In this document: piece after piece, positions 4,764 to 11,462 of the stretch | Position numbering within the stretch: the stretch's first letter is position 1 | Layout: each line of letters opens with the position of its first letter | Assembly (NCBI GenBank): GCA_900550355.1 | Contig: URRT01000041.1 | Coordinates: 1-13,278, forward strand | Length of the DNA: 13,278 bases | Origin: an uncultured Collinsella sp. | GTDB taxonomy: Bacteria > Actinomycetota > Coriobacteriia > Coriobacteriales > Coriobacteriaceae | Reading direction: 5' to 3' | Notes under the pieces: generated by a model | The model's database searches: none | What the model was told of the DNA's origin: nothing | The model's input: the letters and a program-made list of their open reading frames with translations, nothing else | Program-made: the position numbers and the translations under genes

Positions 4764-7063
4764 GTGCGACCGAGCGCGAACATGTGATGCCTCCGCGGCC
4801 CCTGATGCCGTGGACGATGGCCCTGTGTGCCGGCATGTGCATGAGCTGCGCCTTGGTGCTCAACGTGGCCGCTGATGCGCTGCTTAGGGAGCAGGCGCCG
4901 GCGGTCGGGCTGCTATGGGCCATTCCCGTTGCGGCGGCGGTCTTCGTTGTGCTGGCTCAATCTTGTGCGCGGCTTGCCCCTTGGAAGCGGTGGCTGTATG
5001 CCGCGTCCGTCGGTCTCGTGGCGGGAGCGGTCGTCTCGGCGTGGTGGGCTGTGGGCACGCTAGGCGCCTCGAAGGCGCTCGACGGTCGAGCGGCAAGCAG
5101 CCTCGAGTTTGTCGTGCAGGGTGATCCATCCATAAACGACGACGTGTATTCCTATACCTGCGAGGCACGCGCGGACGGTAAGAACTTGGCAACGGTTCGT
5201 CTATCGTTTGACCGCGAGCTCAAGGTCGGGGCGCACGTGCGTGTTATCGGTCGCGTTTCACGTTTTGAGAACGATGCATATGGACGATCGCGCGTGCTCC
5301 GAGGCGAGGTGCGCAAGGTTCAAGCCGTTCGGATTGTGCCGGTCGATGAGGGCTCTCCGGGCCCGCTGCTTCGGCTGCGAAATGGGCTGCTAACGTCCAT
5401 CGCGCCTGCGACCGACCCGGCGCGTGCGCTCATAGCTGGTGTCGTCTGCGGTCGTTCGGCCGAGCTGCGCGCCCAGCCGGCGGGCGACTGGTTTTCGTTG
5501 ACGGGAACGGCGCATCTTATTGCCGTCTCGGGCAGCCATTTGGCTATCGTGGGGTTTGTAATCGAGGGTGTATTGCAAAAGACTCGGTGCTCACGTGGTC
5601 TTCAGCGGGCGATATTGGCGATAACGCTTGTTGGCTACGCTGCCTTTACTGGCGCGTCTCCCTCGGCCGTGCGCGCGTGCTGCATGGTGTTCGCGACGCT
5701 TGTCGTAAACGGCGCGGGGCGTCGCCGGCACGGCGCATCGGCACTCTTCGCAACCATGTCCATCTTTGTGCTGCTGCGGCCGACGGTGCTGTTCGAGATG
5801 GGCTTTCAGCTTTCATGTGCCAGCGTCTTTGGCATTTTGTGCTTTTGTCCCTATGCGACCTACGCTTTGGGTGAGCTGGGTGTGCCATCGGGCGTCGCCA
5901 GCATGCTTTCCGTCACGCTGTGCTCGCAACTGGCGACACTTCCCATTACCATTCCTGCATTCGGTACGTTCTCGCTCATTGCTCCGCTGGCAAATGCGGT
6001 CATCGGTCCGGTGGTGAGCGTGCTGCTTGCCGTATCGATCGTGCTGGTTCCCTTTTCGCTCGTGGGACCGTTGCGGACTTTGGCGCTCGTTGTGCCCATG
6101 ATTGCCGCCCGTTGCGCGCTGTTTTTCGAGCAGCTGTTTGCCGCCGTGCCGGGTGCATCCGTGAGCGTGCCGCCCGATAGCATGTGGATTTACCTAGTGC
6201 CGTGTTTGCTGGCGGTTCTGCTTGTCCGGTGGCCGCGTCCCCGTGCACGTCCTATGGCGGTGGGGCTTGCATGCCTGGTGCTCTTGGCTGCGATTCCGTA
6301 CGTCTACTGGGATCGATTCGCTCCGCCTTCGGTGACGGTGCTCGATGTGGGCCAGGCCGATGCGATTCTTATCCGCCAGGGCGGCGCAGTAGCACTCGTC
6401 GACTGCGGGCTCGACGAGCGTGTGGTAGCGGCGTTGGTTCGCAATAACGTGCACCATATCGATGCCGTCTTTGTGACGCATTGGGATGAGGACCACTGGG
6501 GTGGTCTGCCTGCCGTGCTCGAACGGTTTTCGGTCGGAACGATTGCCGTGGCGGCGGATGCGCTGGAGGATGCACCTGCCGAGGTATTGAACCGACCTGG
6601 CGTTGAGTATCGGCAGGTGCGCCGTGGGGATACGGTCGACATCGGCTCATTTTGCGCCCGCGTGATGTGGCCATTCGAGTCCGTGGATGGCGAGGGAAAT
6701 GAGGACTCGCTTGTCCTGCTGCTCTCTTATGTTCAGGAAGGCAAGGGCCTGCGTATGCTCCTCACCGGTGATGCCGAGCTTGTCCAAGAACGGGAATTCG
6801 TACAGGAGGTGGGGGATATCGATGTCCTTAAACTTGGGCATCACGGCTCTAAGGTTTCAGTTGATGGTGAGTTGCTGGACGTCCTGAAGCCCGAGCTTTC
6901 CCTTGCGAGTGCGGGCGAGGGGAATCGATACGGCCATCCGTCCGATGCCTGCATCGATGCCGTTAAGGAAGCGGGCGGCGTGTTCGCGTGCACCATCGAA
7001 CACGGCGACATTACCGTCACGCCGACTGCGAATGGCTTTGCGATGCGATGCCAGCGACCGTGA
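4760..7063 (+). CDS. comEC: ComEC/Rec2 family DNA-uptake channel
   Basis: ComEC passes single-stranded DNA across the cytoplasmic membrane in natural transformation. The 767 residues carry all three family parts. The N-terminus has membrane helices (about 17-100) and an OB-fold-like soluble stretch (115-195). The polytopic Competence domain runs over about 215-515, with the signature LIAVSGSHLAIVG (253-265). The C-terminal metallo-beta-lactamase-like domain (523-767) has LDVGQADAILI, VTHWDEDHWGG (572-582), LTGDAE (668-673), KLGHHGS (691-697) and YGHPS (724-728). The metal motif reads H-x-D-x-D-H rather than H-x-H-x-D-H, with a Trp in it; Asp at the second site is common in this family. No frameshift or stop breaks the gene, so it is probably functional. 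The ATG overlaps the comEA stop (ATGA). The upstream in-frame TTG at 4748 lacks an SD. Confidence 0.95.
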   Translation: MSATEREHVMPPRPLMPWTMALCAGMCMSCALVLNVAADALLREQAPAVGLLWAIPVAAAVFVVLAQSCARLAPWKRWLYAASVGLVAGAVVSAWWAVGTLGASKALDGRAASSLEFVVQGDPSINDDVYSYTCEARADGKNLATVRLSFDRELKVGAHVRVIGRVSRFENDAYGRSRVLRGEVRKVQAVRIVPVDEGSPGPLLRLRNGLLTSIAPATDPARALIAGVVCGRSAELRAQPAGDWFSLTGTAHLIAVSGSHLAIVGFVIEGVLQKTRCSRGLQRAILAITLVGYAAFTGASPSAVRACCMVFATLVVNGAGRRRHGASALFATMSIFVLLRPTVLFEMGFQLSCASVFGILCFCPYATYALGELGVPSGVASMLSVTLCSQLATLPITIPAFGTFSLIAPLANAVIGPVVSVLLAVSIVLVPFSLVGPLRTLALVVPMIAARCALFFEQLFAAVPGASVSVPPDSMWIYLVPCLLAVLLVRWPRPRARPMAVGLACLVLLAAIPYVYWDRFAPPSVTVLDVGQADAILIRQGGAVALVDCGLDERVVAALVRNNVHHIDAVFVTHWDEDHWGGLPAVLERFSVGTIAVAADALEDAPAEVLNRPGVEYRQVRRGDTVDIGSFCARVMWPFESVDGEGNEDSLVLLLSYVQEGKGLRMLLTGDAELVQEREFVQEVGDIDVLKLGHHGSKVSVDGELLDVLKPELSLASAGEGNRYGHPSDACIDAVKEAGGVFACTIEHGDITVTPTANGFAMRCQRP

Positions 7064-7071
7064 CGACGTCG

Positions 7072-7101
7072 TTGGCGTGTGGTGGGCCCCTGGGCTAGAA
7101 T
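7072..7101 (+). promoter_or_regulatory. Likely sigma-70-type promoter of holA
   Basis: TTGGCG (7072-7077) and TAGAAT (7096-7101) are separated by 18 bases, giving a predicted start near 7108 and a leader of about 34 bases before the holA ATG. The -10 and its CCCCTGGGC lead-in resemble the sites before lepA and dnaJ. Confidence 0.55.
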
Positions 7102-7128
7102 GGCACGGAACGAATACGAAGGCCTGCG

Positions 7129-7137
7129 GGAGGGGAG
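7129..7137 (+). promoter_or_regulatory. Shine-Dalgarno site of holA
   Basis: GGAGGGGAG, ending 4 bases before the ATG at 7142, decides this start. The frame stays open back to 7079, but those codons would lie in the promoter and SD. Confidence 0.8.
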
Positions 7138-7141
7138 CGCA

Positions 7142-8104
7142 ATGTCCGAAACCGGTCTGCTGCCGGCATATCTGATTGTCGGTACCGACGGAGTCAAGCG
7201 CGATCACGCCGTCTCGCGTATGAAAGCGCGTCTGGAAAAGTTGGGTATGGTTGAGTTCAACCTCGACGAGCGCGACATGACCAAGGACCCCGATATCGAG
7301 TCCATTATCGGATCGCTTAACACCTTTCCGATGGGCAGCGAGTTTCGCCTGGTAATCCTTGACGGCTGCTCAAAACTCGCCAAGGCGGTCTCGGAGCCGC
7401 TTGTCGAGTATTTGGCGAGTCCCAGCCCCACAACGGTCTGCCTCATCATTGCTGACTCGCTTGCCAAGAACACGCGCCTGTATAAGGCGATCGCCAAGAT
7501 CGACAAGAAGGCCGTGATCGATTGCTCCGGCACCAAGCGCTGGGAGTTACCGCGCCGCGTGCAACAGATGGCGTCGCAGCACGGCAAGTCGATCTCGACG
7601 GCGGCCGCCGAGGAACTCGTCTCGCGTTCGGGTGAAAACACTCGCATGCTCGATAACGACTTGGCTAAGCTTGCCCAGATGGTCGAGGCGCCCCAGATTG
7701 AGCTCGCCGACGTTGAGCACTGGATTGTACGTACGGCCGAGGTTCAACCCTGGGACTTTCTCAATGCAGTCTCGGCCCGTGACATGCACCGCTCGCTCGA
7801 GCTCTTCAATCTACTGCCCGCCAAGAGCTACGTGTGGACGTACACATTGTTGTGCGGCCGCATTCGCGAGCTTATCGTTGCCAAGGCGCTCGATGCGCGC
7901 GGACAGGGTCGTGAGCTGGCCGCAACGCTCAAGCTCCAGTCCTGGCAGGTCAAGAATCACCTGACCTGGGCGCGGCGTTTTTCTATGGCGGAGCTTGTCG
8001 GTGCGCTCGAGGGCGCGGTCGATGTGGAGCTCGCACTCAAGGGTTCGGCCGATTCGGAGACCGCGCTTTTGCTCTGGATTACGAACATCTTGAGAAAATC
8101 GTGA
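7142..8104 (+). CDS. holA: DNA polymerase III delta subunit (clamp loader)
   Basis: HolA is the delta subunit of the clamp loader and opens the beta sliding clamp for loading onto primed DNA. The protein is 320 residues, normal for the Gram-positive family. It starts with the AYLIVGTDGVKRDHAVSRM strand-and-helix of the RecA-like fold, which lacks a P-loop as expected for delta. It continues with LNTFPMGSEFRLVILDGCSKL (59-79), the region of the clamp contact, and a lid domain with GKSISTAAAEELVSRSGENTRMLDNDLAKLA (148-178, given here as a region). The C-terminal helical collar (about 205-320) includes WDFLNAVSARD and the LKLQSWQVKNHLTWAR helix. It sits between comEC and rpsT, a frequent order in Gram-positive bacteria (comEC-holA-rpsT), which supports the call because delta sequences diverge widely. 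It appears to have its own promoter. Confidence 0.92.
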   Translation: MSETGLLPAYLIVGTDGVKRDHAVSRMKARLEKLGMVEFNLDERDMTKDPDIESIIGSLNTFPMGSEFRLVILDGCSKLAKAVSEPLVEYLASPSPTTVCLIIADSLAKNTRLYKAIAKIDKKAVIDCSGTKRWELPRRVQQMASQHGKSISTAAAEELVSRSGENTRMLDNDLAKLAQMVEAPQIELADVEHWIVRTAEVQPWDFLNAVSARDMHRSLELFNLLPAKSYVWTYTLLCGRIRELIVAKALDARGQGRELAATLKLQSWQVKNHLTWARRFSMAELVGALEGAVDVELALKGSADSETALLLWITNILRKS

Positions 8105-8153
8105 TGATACCTGCCTATTTGACAAATTCGTTCTATCCCTTTGAGGGGGAGCG

Positions 8154-8162
8154 TGCTATAGT
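8154..8162 (+). promoter_or_regulatory. Extended -10 promoter of rpsT
   Basis: TGCTATAGT contains a TATAGT -10 (8157-8162) with the TG of an extended -10. The predicted start is near 8169, giving a leader of about 69 bases. A TTGACA at 8119-8124 is 32 bases upstream, too far to serve as its -35. Confidence 0.6.
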
Positions 8163-8172
8163 AGGCGCTTGC

Positions 8173-8210
8173 ATGACCTCACCGTGTCTCAGAGGTGTCA
8201 TACATTTTTT
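8173..8210 (+). promoter_or_regulatory. Hairpin plus T-run in the rpsT leader
   Basis: ATGACCTC (8173-8180) can pair with GAGGTGTCAT (8192-8201) with a two-base bulge and an 11-base loop. Three bases later comes a run of six T (8205-8210). The layout resembles a weak intrinsic terminator or attenuator at the very start of the rpsT mRNA, 28 bases before the S20 start codon. The function is inferred from structure only. Confidence 0.4.
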
Positions 8211-8237
8211 GCAAGGAACTCGAAAGGAACTCCAGAA

Positions 8238-8504
8238 GTGGCAAACATCAAGTCTCAGAAGAAGCGTATCCGCACCAATGAGGCAGCTCGCATGCGTAAC
8301 AAGGCTGTCAAGTCCGAGCTCAAGACGCTGACCAAGCACGTCCAGTCCGCCGTCGCCGAGGGCGACGCCGAGAAGGCCCAGGCTGCCCTCAAGACCGTCA
8401 CCAAGCGTCTCGACATGGCTGCCGCCAAGCATGTTATCCACAAGAATCAGGCTTCCAACCGCAAGTCCGGTCTTGCCAAGCTCGTGAACAGCATCAACGC
8501 TTAA
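8238..8504 (+). CDS. rpsT: 30S ribosomal protein S20
   Basis: S20 is a primary 16S rRNA binding protein made of long helices. The 88-residue sequence has the hallmark basic N-terminus MANIKSQKKRIRTNE, then RMRNKAVKSELKT and the C-terminal HKNQASNRKSGLAKLVN signature (68-84). The start is GTG with AAAGGA (8223-8228) 9 bases upstream. The frame is open further upstream, but those codons fall in the leader and do not resemble S20. It is a single-gene transcription unit: extended -10 promoter, structured leader, and a strong terminator 35 bases after the stop. Codon use is strongly biased (GTC, AAG, CGT/CGC), as expected of a highly expressed gene. Confidence 0.97.
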   Translation: MANIKSQKKRIRTNEAARMRNKAVKSELKTLTKHVQSAVAEGDAEKAQAALKTVTKRLDMAAAKHVIHKNQASNRKSGLAKLVNSINA

Positions 8505-8538
8505 GTTGTAAATTTCACACCACACAGATTACGCGCAT

Positions 8539-8575
8539 AAATGGAGCCTGTTTTATGGAACAGGCTCCATTTTTT
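8539..8575 (+). terminator. Rho-independent terminator of rpsT
   Basis: ATGGAGCCTGTT (8541-8552) pairs perfectly with AACAGGCTCCAT (8559-8570). Two flanking A-T pairs extend it to 14 bp, the loop is TTATGG, and a run of six T ends at 8575. It separates rpsT from lepA, whose promoter follows within 13 bases. Confidence 0.95.
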
Positions 8576-8587
8576 GTACCGCTCGGG

Positions 8588-8593
8588 TAAGAT
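8588..8593 (+). promoter_or_regulatory. -10 box of lepA, likely leaderless start
   Basis: TAAGAT ends 7 bases before the lepA ATG, so the predicted transcription start falls on or next to that ATG. It is preceded by CCGCTCGGG, also found before the dnaJ -10. No clear -35 is visible, because that position lies inside the rpsT terminator. Confidence 0.5.
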
Positions 8594-8600
8594 AGTCCGC

Positions 8601-10412
8601 ATGAATACTTCAATTGACATTTCCCACATCCGCAACTTCTCGATTGTTGCGCACATCGACCATGGCAAGTCCACGATCAGTGACCGCATTCTCGAGCTCA
8701 CCCATACCGTCGACGAGCGCGACATGGAGTCGCAGCTGCTCGACACCATGGATATCGAGCGCGAGCGCGGCATCACGATCAAGTCCAATGCCGTTCGCGT
8801 GTCCTATGACGCCGACGATGGCGAGACGTATCAGTTCAATCTGATCGATACGCCGGGCCACGTGGACTTTACCTATGAGGTTTCGCGCTCGCTGGCAGCC
8901 TGTGAGGGCGCGGTGCTCGTTGTCGACGCCACGCAGGGCGTTGAGGCGCAGACCGTCTCTAACGCGACGCTCGCCATGAACGCCAATCTGGACATTGTGC
9001 CGGCCATCAACAAGATTGACCTGCCCTCGGCTCATCCCGACGAGGTTAAGACCGAGATCGAGGATGACCTGGCGATCCCTGCCGATGATGCCGTGTGTGT
9101 CTCGGGCAAGACCGGCGAGGGCATCCACAATCTGCTGGAGTCCATTGTCTTTCTGATCTCTCCGCCCAAGGGCGATGCGAACGCGCCGCTCAAGGCACTC
9201 ATTCTGGATTCATACTTCGACGAGTATCGTGGCGTCGTCGCCACGGTGCGCATCTTTGACGGCTCCATCAAAAAGGGCGATACCTTGCGCATGATGCAGG
9301 CAAAGGGCGACTTTTTGGTCGATGGCGTGGGCGTCAAGCGTCCCGCCGAGACCCCGGTTGACGCGCTGACGGTCGGCGAGGTCGGATACGTGGTCACGGG
9401 CCTGAAGGACCCCGAGGCCGTTCGCGTGGGCGATACCCTCACGTGGGCGTCGAATCCCTGCCCCGAGCCGCTTCCCGGCTACCGCGAGGCCAAGCCCATG
9501 GTTTATACGGGCCTGTTCCCGATCGATAACAAGGACTACGAGAACCTGCGTGACGCGCTCGATAAGCTGCACGTCAACGACCCGTCGTTGGTGTGGGAGC
9601 CCGAGACCTCGGTGGCGCTCGGCTTTGGTTTCCGCGTGGGCTTCTTGGGCCTGCTGCATATGGAGGTCGTCAAGGAGCGCCTGGAGCGTGAGTTCAATCT
9701 TGACCTCATTGCTACGAGCCCCTCGGTGGACTATCACGTCTACAAGACTGACGGCGAGATGATTGATGTCCGCAGCCCGCAGGATCTGCCCGAGGCTACG
9801 CGCATCGAGCGCATCGAGGAGCCCTACCTCAAGGCCAAGATTATCTGCCCGCCCGAGTATACGGGTGCCGTCATGCAGCTCGCTATCGAGCACCGCGGCA
9901 TTACTACCGACATGATCCATCTCACGAGCAAGTCGGTCGAGATGCACTTTGATATGCCGCTCGCCGAGCTCATCTTGGACTTCTTTGACCAGCTCAAGAG
10001 CCGTACCAAGGGCTATGCCTCGCTCGACTACGAGTTCAACGAGTATCGTCCCTCCGAGCTCGTCAAGCTCGATATCTTGCTTTCGGGCGACGAGGTGGAC
10101 GCGCTGTCGTTTATCGTCCATAAGGACAAGGCTTATGGCCTGGCCCGTGGTCTGTGCGACAAACTTAAGGAGATCATCCCGCGTCAGCTGTTCGAGGTGC
10201 CCATCCAGGGTGCTATCGGCAACAAGATCATTGCCCGCTCCACCGTCAAGGCGCGTCGCAAGGACGTGCTTGCCAAGTGCTACGGCGGCGATATCTCGCG
10301 TAAGCGCAAGCTGCTTGAGAAGCAGAAAGAGGGCAAGAAGCGCATGAAGGCCATCGGATCGGTCGAGGTCCCGCAGGAGGCCTTTATGGCGATCCTCAAG
10401 GTGGACGAGTAG
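8601..10412 (+). CDS. lepA: Elongation factor 4 (LepA GTPase)
   Basis: LepA (EF4) is a ribosome-binding GTPase related to EF-G, implicated in back-translocation, initiation and 30S assembly. The 603 residues match the family length. GTPase motifs are all present: AHIDHGKST (17-25), RGIT (56-59), DTPGH (83-87) and NKID (137-140, followed by the LepA-typical LPSAHPDEV). They are followed by domain II (about 190-280), EF-G-like domains III and V (about 290-480, with LGFGFRVGFLGLLHMEVVKERLEREF) and the LepA-specific C-terminal domain (about 490-603, with RKDVLAKCYGGDISRKRKLLEKQKEGKKRMK in the tail region). Domain IV of EF-G is absent, as it should be. I chose the ATG at 8601. Upstream codons run into the rpsT terminator, and there is no SD, so the message is probably leaderless. 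dusB begins 4 bases after the stop. Confidence 0.97.
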   Translation: MNTSIDISHIRNFSIVAHIDHGKSTISDRILELTHTVDERDMESQLLDTMDIERERGITIKSNAVRVSYDADDGETYQFNLIDTPGHVDFTYEVSRSLAACEGAVLVVDATQGVEAQTVSNATLAMNANLDIVPAINKIDLPSAHPDEVKTEIEDDLAIPADDAVCVSGKTGEGIHNLLESIVFLISPPKGDANAPLKALILDSYFDEYRGVVATVRIFDGSIKKGDTLRMMQAKGDFLVDGVGVKRPAETPVDALTVGEVGYVVTGLKDPEAVRVGDTLTWASNPCPEPLPGYREAKPMVYTGLFPIDNKDYENLRDALDKLHVNDPSLVWEPETSVALGFGFRVGFLGLLHMEVVKERLEREFNLDLIATSPSVDYHVYKTDGEMIDVRSPQDLPEATRIERIEEPYLKAKIICPPEYTGAVMQLAIEHRGITTDMIHLTSKSVEMHFDMPLAELILDFFDQLKSRTKGYASLDYEFNEYRPSELVKLDILLSGDEVDALSFIVHKDKAYGLARGLCDKLKEIIPRQLFEVPIQGAIGNKIIARSTVKARRKDVLAKCYGGDISRKRKLLEKQKEGKKRMKAIGSVEVPQEAFMAILKVDE

Positions 10413-10416
10413 GTCT

Positions 10417-11460
10417 ATGGCGCTTTCTGAATACAGCAAGCGGCTGCTGGGCGCTTATGCCGAGCAGCCGTTCCTTATGGCTCCCATGGCGGGCGTGACC
10501 GACCCTGCCTACCGCATCATGTGCCGCCGTCGCGGTGCCAACCTTGCCTACAGCGAGATGGTGAGCGTGGCGGGCCTTGCCTATGCCAGCAACAAGACCT
10601 GGCGCCTGGTGCTACCGGCCGACGAGGAGCAGCAGATTTGCGTGCAACTCTTTGGCTCCAAGCCCGATCAGTTTGCGAACGCCGTCGCTGCCGTCGAGGA
10701 GCGCGTTGGCGATCGCCTGTCGCTCATCGATATCAATATGGCATGCCCCGCCCGCAAGGTTGTTACCAAGGGCGAGGGCTCGGCGCTCATGCGCACGCCC
10801 TACCTGGCGGAGAAGATCGTCGAGGCCACGGTGGGCGCGGCGCACGTGCCCGTGACCGTCAAGATTCGCAAAGGCTTTTATGCCGAGGACCGCAATGCCG
10901 CGACATTTGCCCAGATGCTTGAGGGCGCAGGGGCTGCCGCAGTCGCCGTGCATGGTCGTTGCGCCACGCAGCTCTATACGGGCCAGGCCGATTGGTCGGT
11001 CGTCGATGAGGTTGCCGACGCCGTTGAGATTCCCGTGATCGGTTCGGGCGATGTGTTCTCGGCCGAGGATGCCGCGGAGCATCTGCGCAACTCGGGTGCC
11101 AGCGCGGTGTTTATCGCGCGCGGTATCTACGGTAATCCCTGGGTCTTTGGTGATGCTCGCGCTCTTGCGCTCGATGGCATACCGGTGCCGCCGCGCAGCT
11201 CGGTCGAGCGCCTGGACGCCCTGCGTGAGCACCTAACGCTGACGCATGAGCTCCTGCCGCTCATGTCGCGTGCCCGCACGTATGCAAGTTGGTACTTAAA
11301 AGGCATGCCCCATGCCGCCGCTTGGCGTGCCCATGTGGTGCGCTGCTCCACGTATGAGGAGTTTATGGCGCTGGTCGATGAGATCGAGCATGATGTGGTG
11401 GCCTGCGAGGCTGCCCTTGCCGCCGGCGAATCGGTGCCCCCTCATCCGCTGGAGGCTTAA
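10417..11460 (+). CDS. dusB: tRNA-dihydrouridine synthase, DusB-like
   Basis: This flavoenzyme reduces specific uridines of tRNA to dihydrouridine with NAD(P)H. The 347-residue protein has the FMN-binding TIM barrel with FLMAPMAGVTD (19-29) and VQLFGSKP (76-83). The catalytic Cys110 is in INMACPARKV (106-115); most relatives have Gly where this one has Ala109. The barrel continues with VKIRKG (148-153), the active-site His179 in VHGRCATQLYTGQADW (178-193), and the phosphate-binding IGSGDV (208-213) and ARGIYGNPW (234-242). A helical tRNA-binding domain fills the last 90 or so residues. It is the bacterial DusB type by length and motifs, but the exact target uridine cannot be read from sequence. 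It starts 4 bases after lepA with only a weak SD (TAGGT), suggesting coupling. Confidence 0.93.
   Translation: MALSEYSKRLLGAYAEQPFLMAPMAGVTDPAYRIMCRRRGANLAYSEMVSVAGLAYASNKTWRLVLPADEEQQICVQLFGSKPDQFANAVAAVEERVGDRLSLIDINMACPARKVVTKGEGSALMRTPYLAEKIVEATVGAAHVPVTVKIRKGFYAEDRNAATFAQMLEGAGAAAVAVHGRCATQLYTGQADWSVVDEVADAVEIPVIGSGDVFSAEDAAEHLRNSGASAVFIARGIYGNPWVFGDARALALDGIPVPPRSSVERLDALREHLTLTHELLPLMSRARTYASWYLKGMPHAAAWRAHVVRCSTYEEFMALVDEIEHDVVACEAALAAGESVPPHPLEA
11451..11455 (+). promoter_or_regulatory. Shine-Dalgarno site of hemW inside dusB
   Basis: GGAGG lies within the last codons of dusB, 7 bases before the hemW GTG at 11463. It supports that GTG as the start and links the expression of the two genes. 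Confidence 0.75.
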
Positions 11461-11462
11461 GG

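Noticed and set aside
7063..7072. Ten-base palindrome ACGACGTCGT at the comEC stop
   Set aside because: It has no loop or T-run, so it is no terminator, and such a short palindrome is expected by chance in GC-rich sequence; it is not strong enough to call an operator.
8119..8124. Perfect TTGACA consensus -35 before rpsT
   Set aside because: It is 32 bases from the TATAGT box, and no -10-like hexamer is found 16-18 bases downstream, so I do not pair it with a promoter.
8541..8600. In-frame upstream start (ATG at 8541) for lepA
   Set aside because: That ATG lies in the left arm of the rpsT terminator, and the added residues do not resemble LepA N-termini; MNTSIDISHIRNFSIVAHIDHG is the family pattern from the ATG at 8601.
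9210..10439. A 409-codon open frame on the - strand inside lepA
   Set aside because: It mirrors a certain lepA gene; the GC-rich third positions of the + strand gene leave the opposite frame without stops. Its translation has no recognisable motif and there is no SD.
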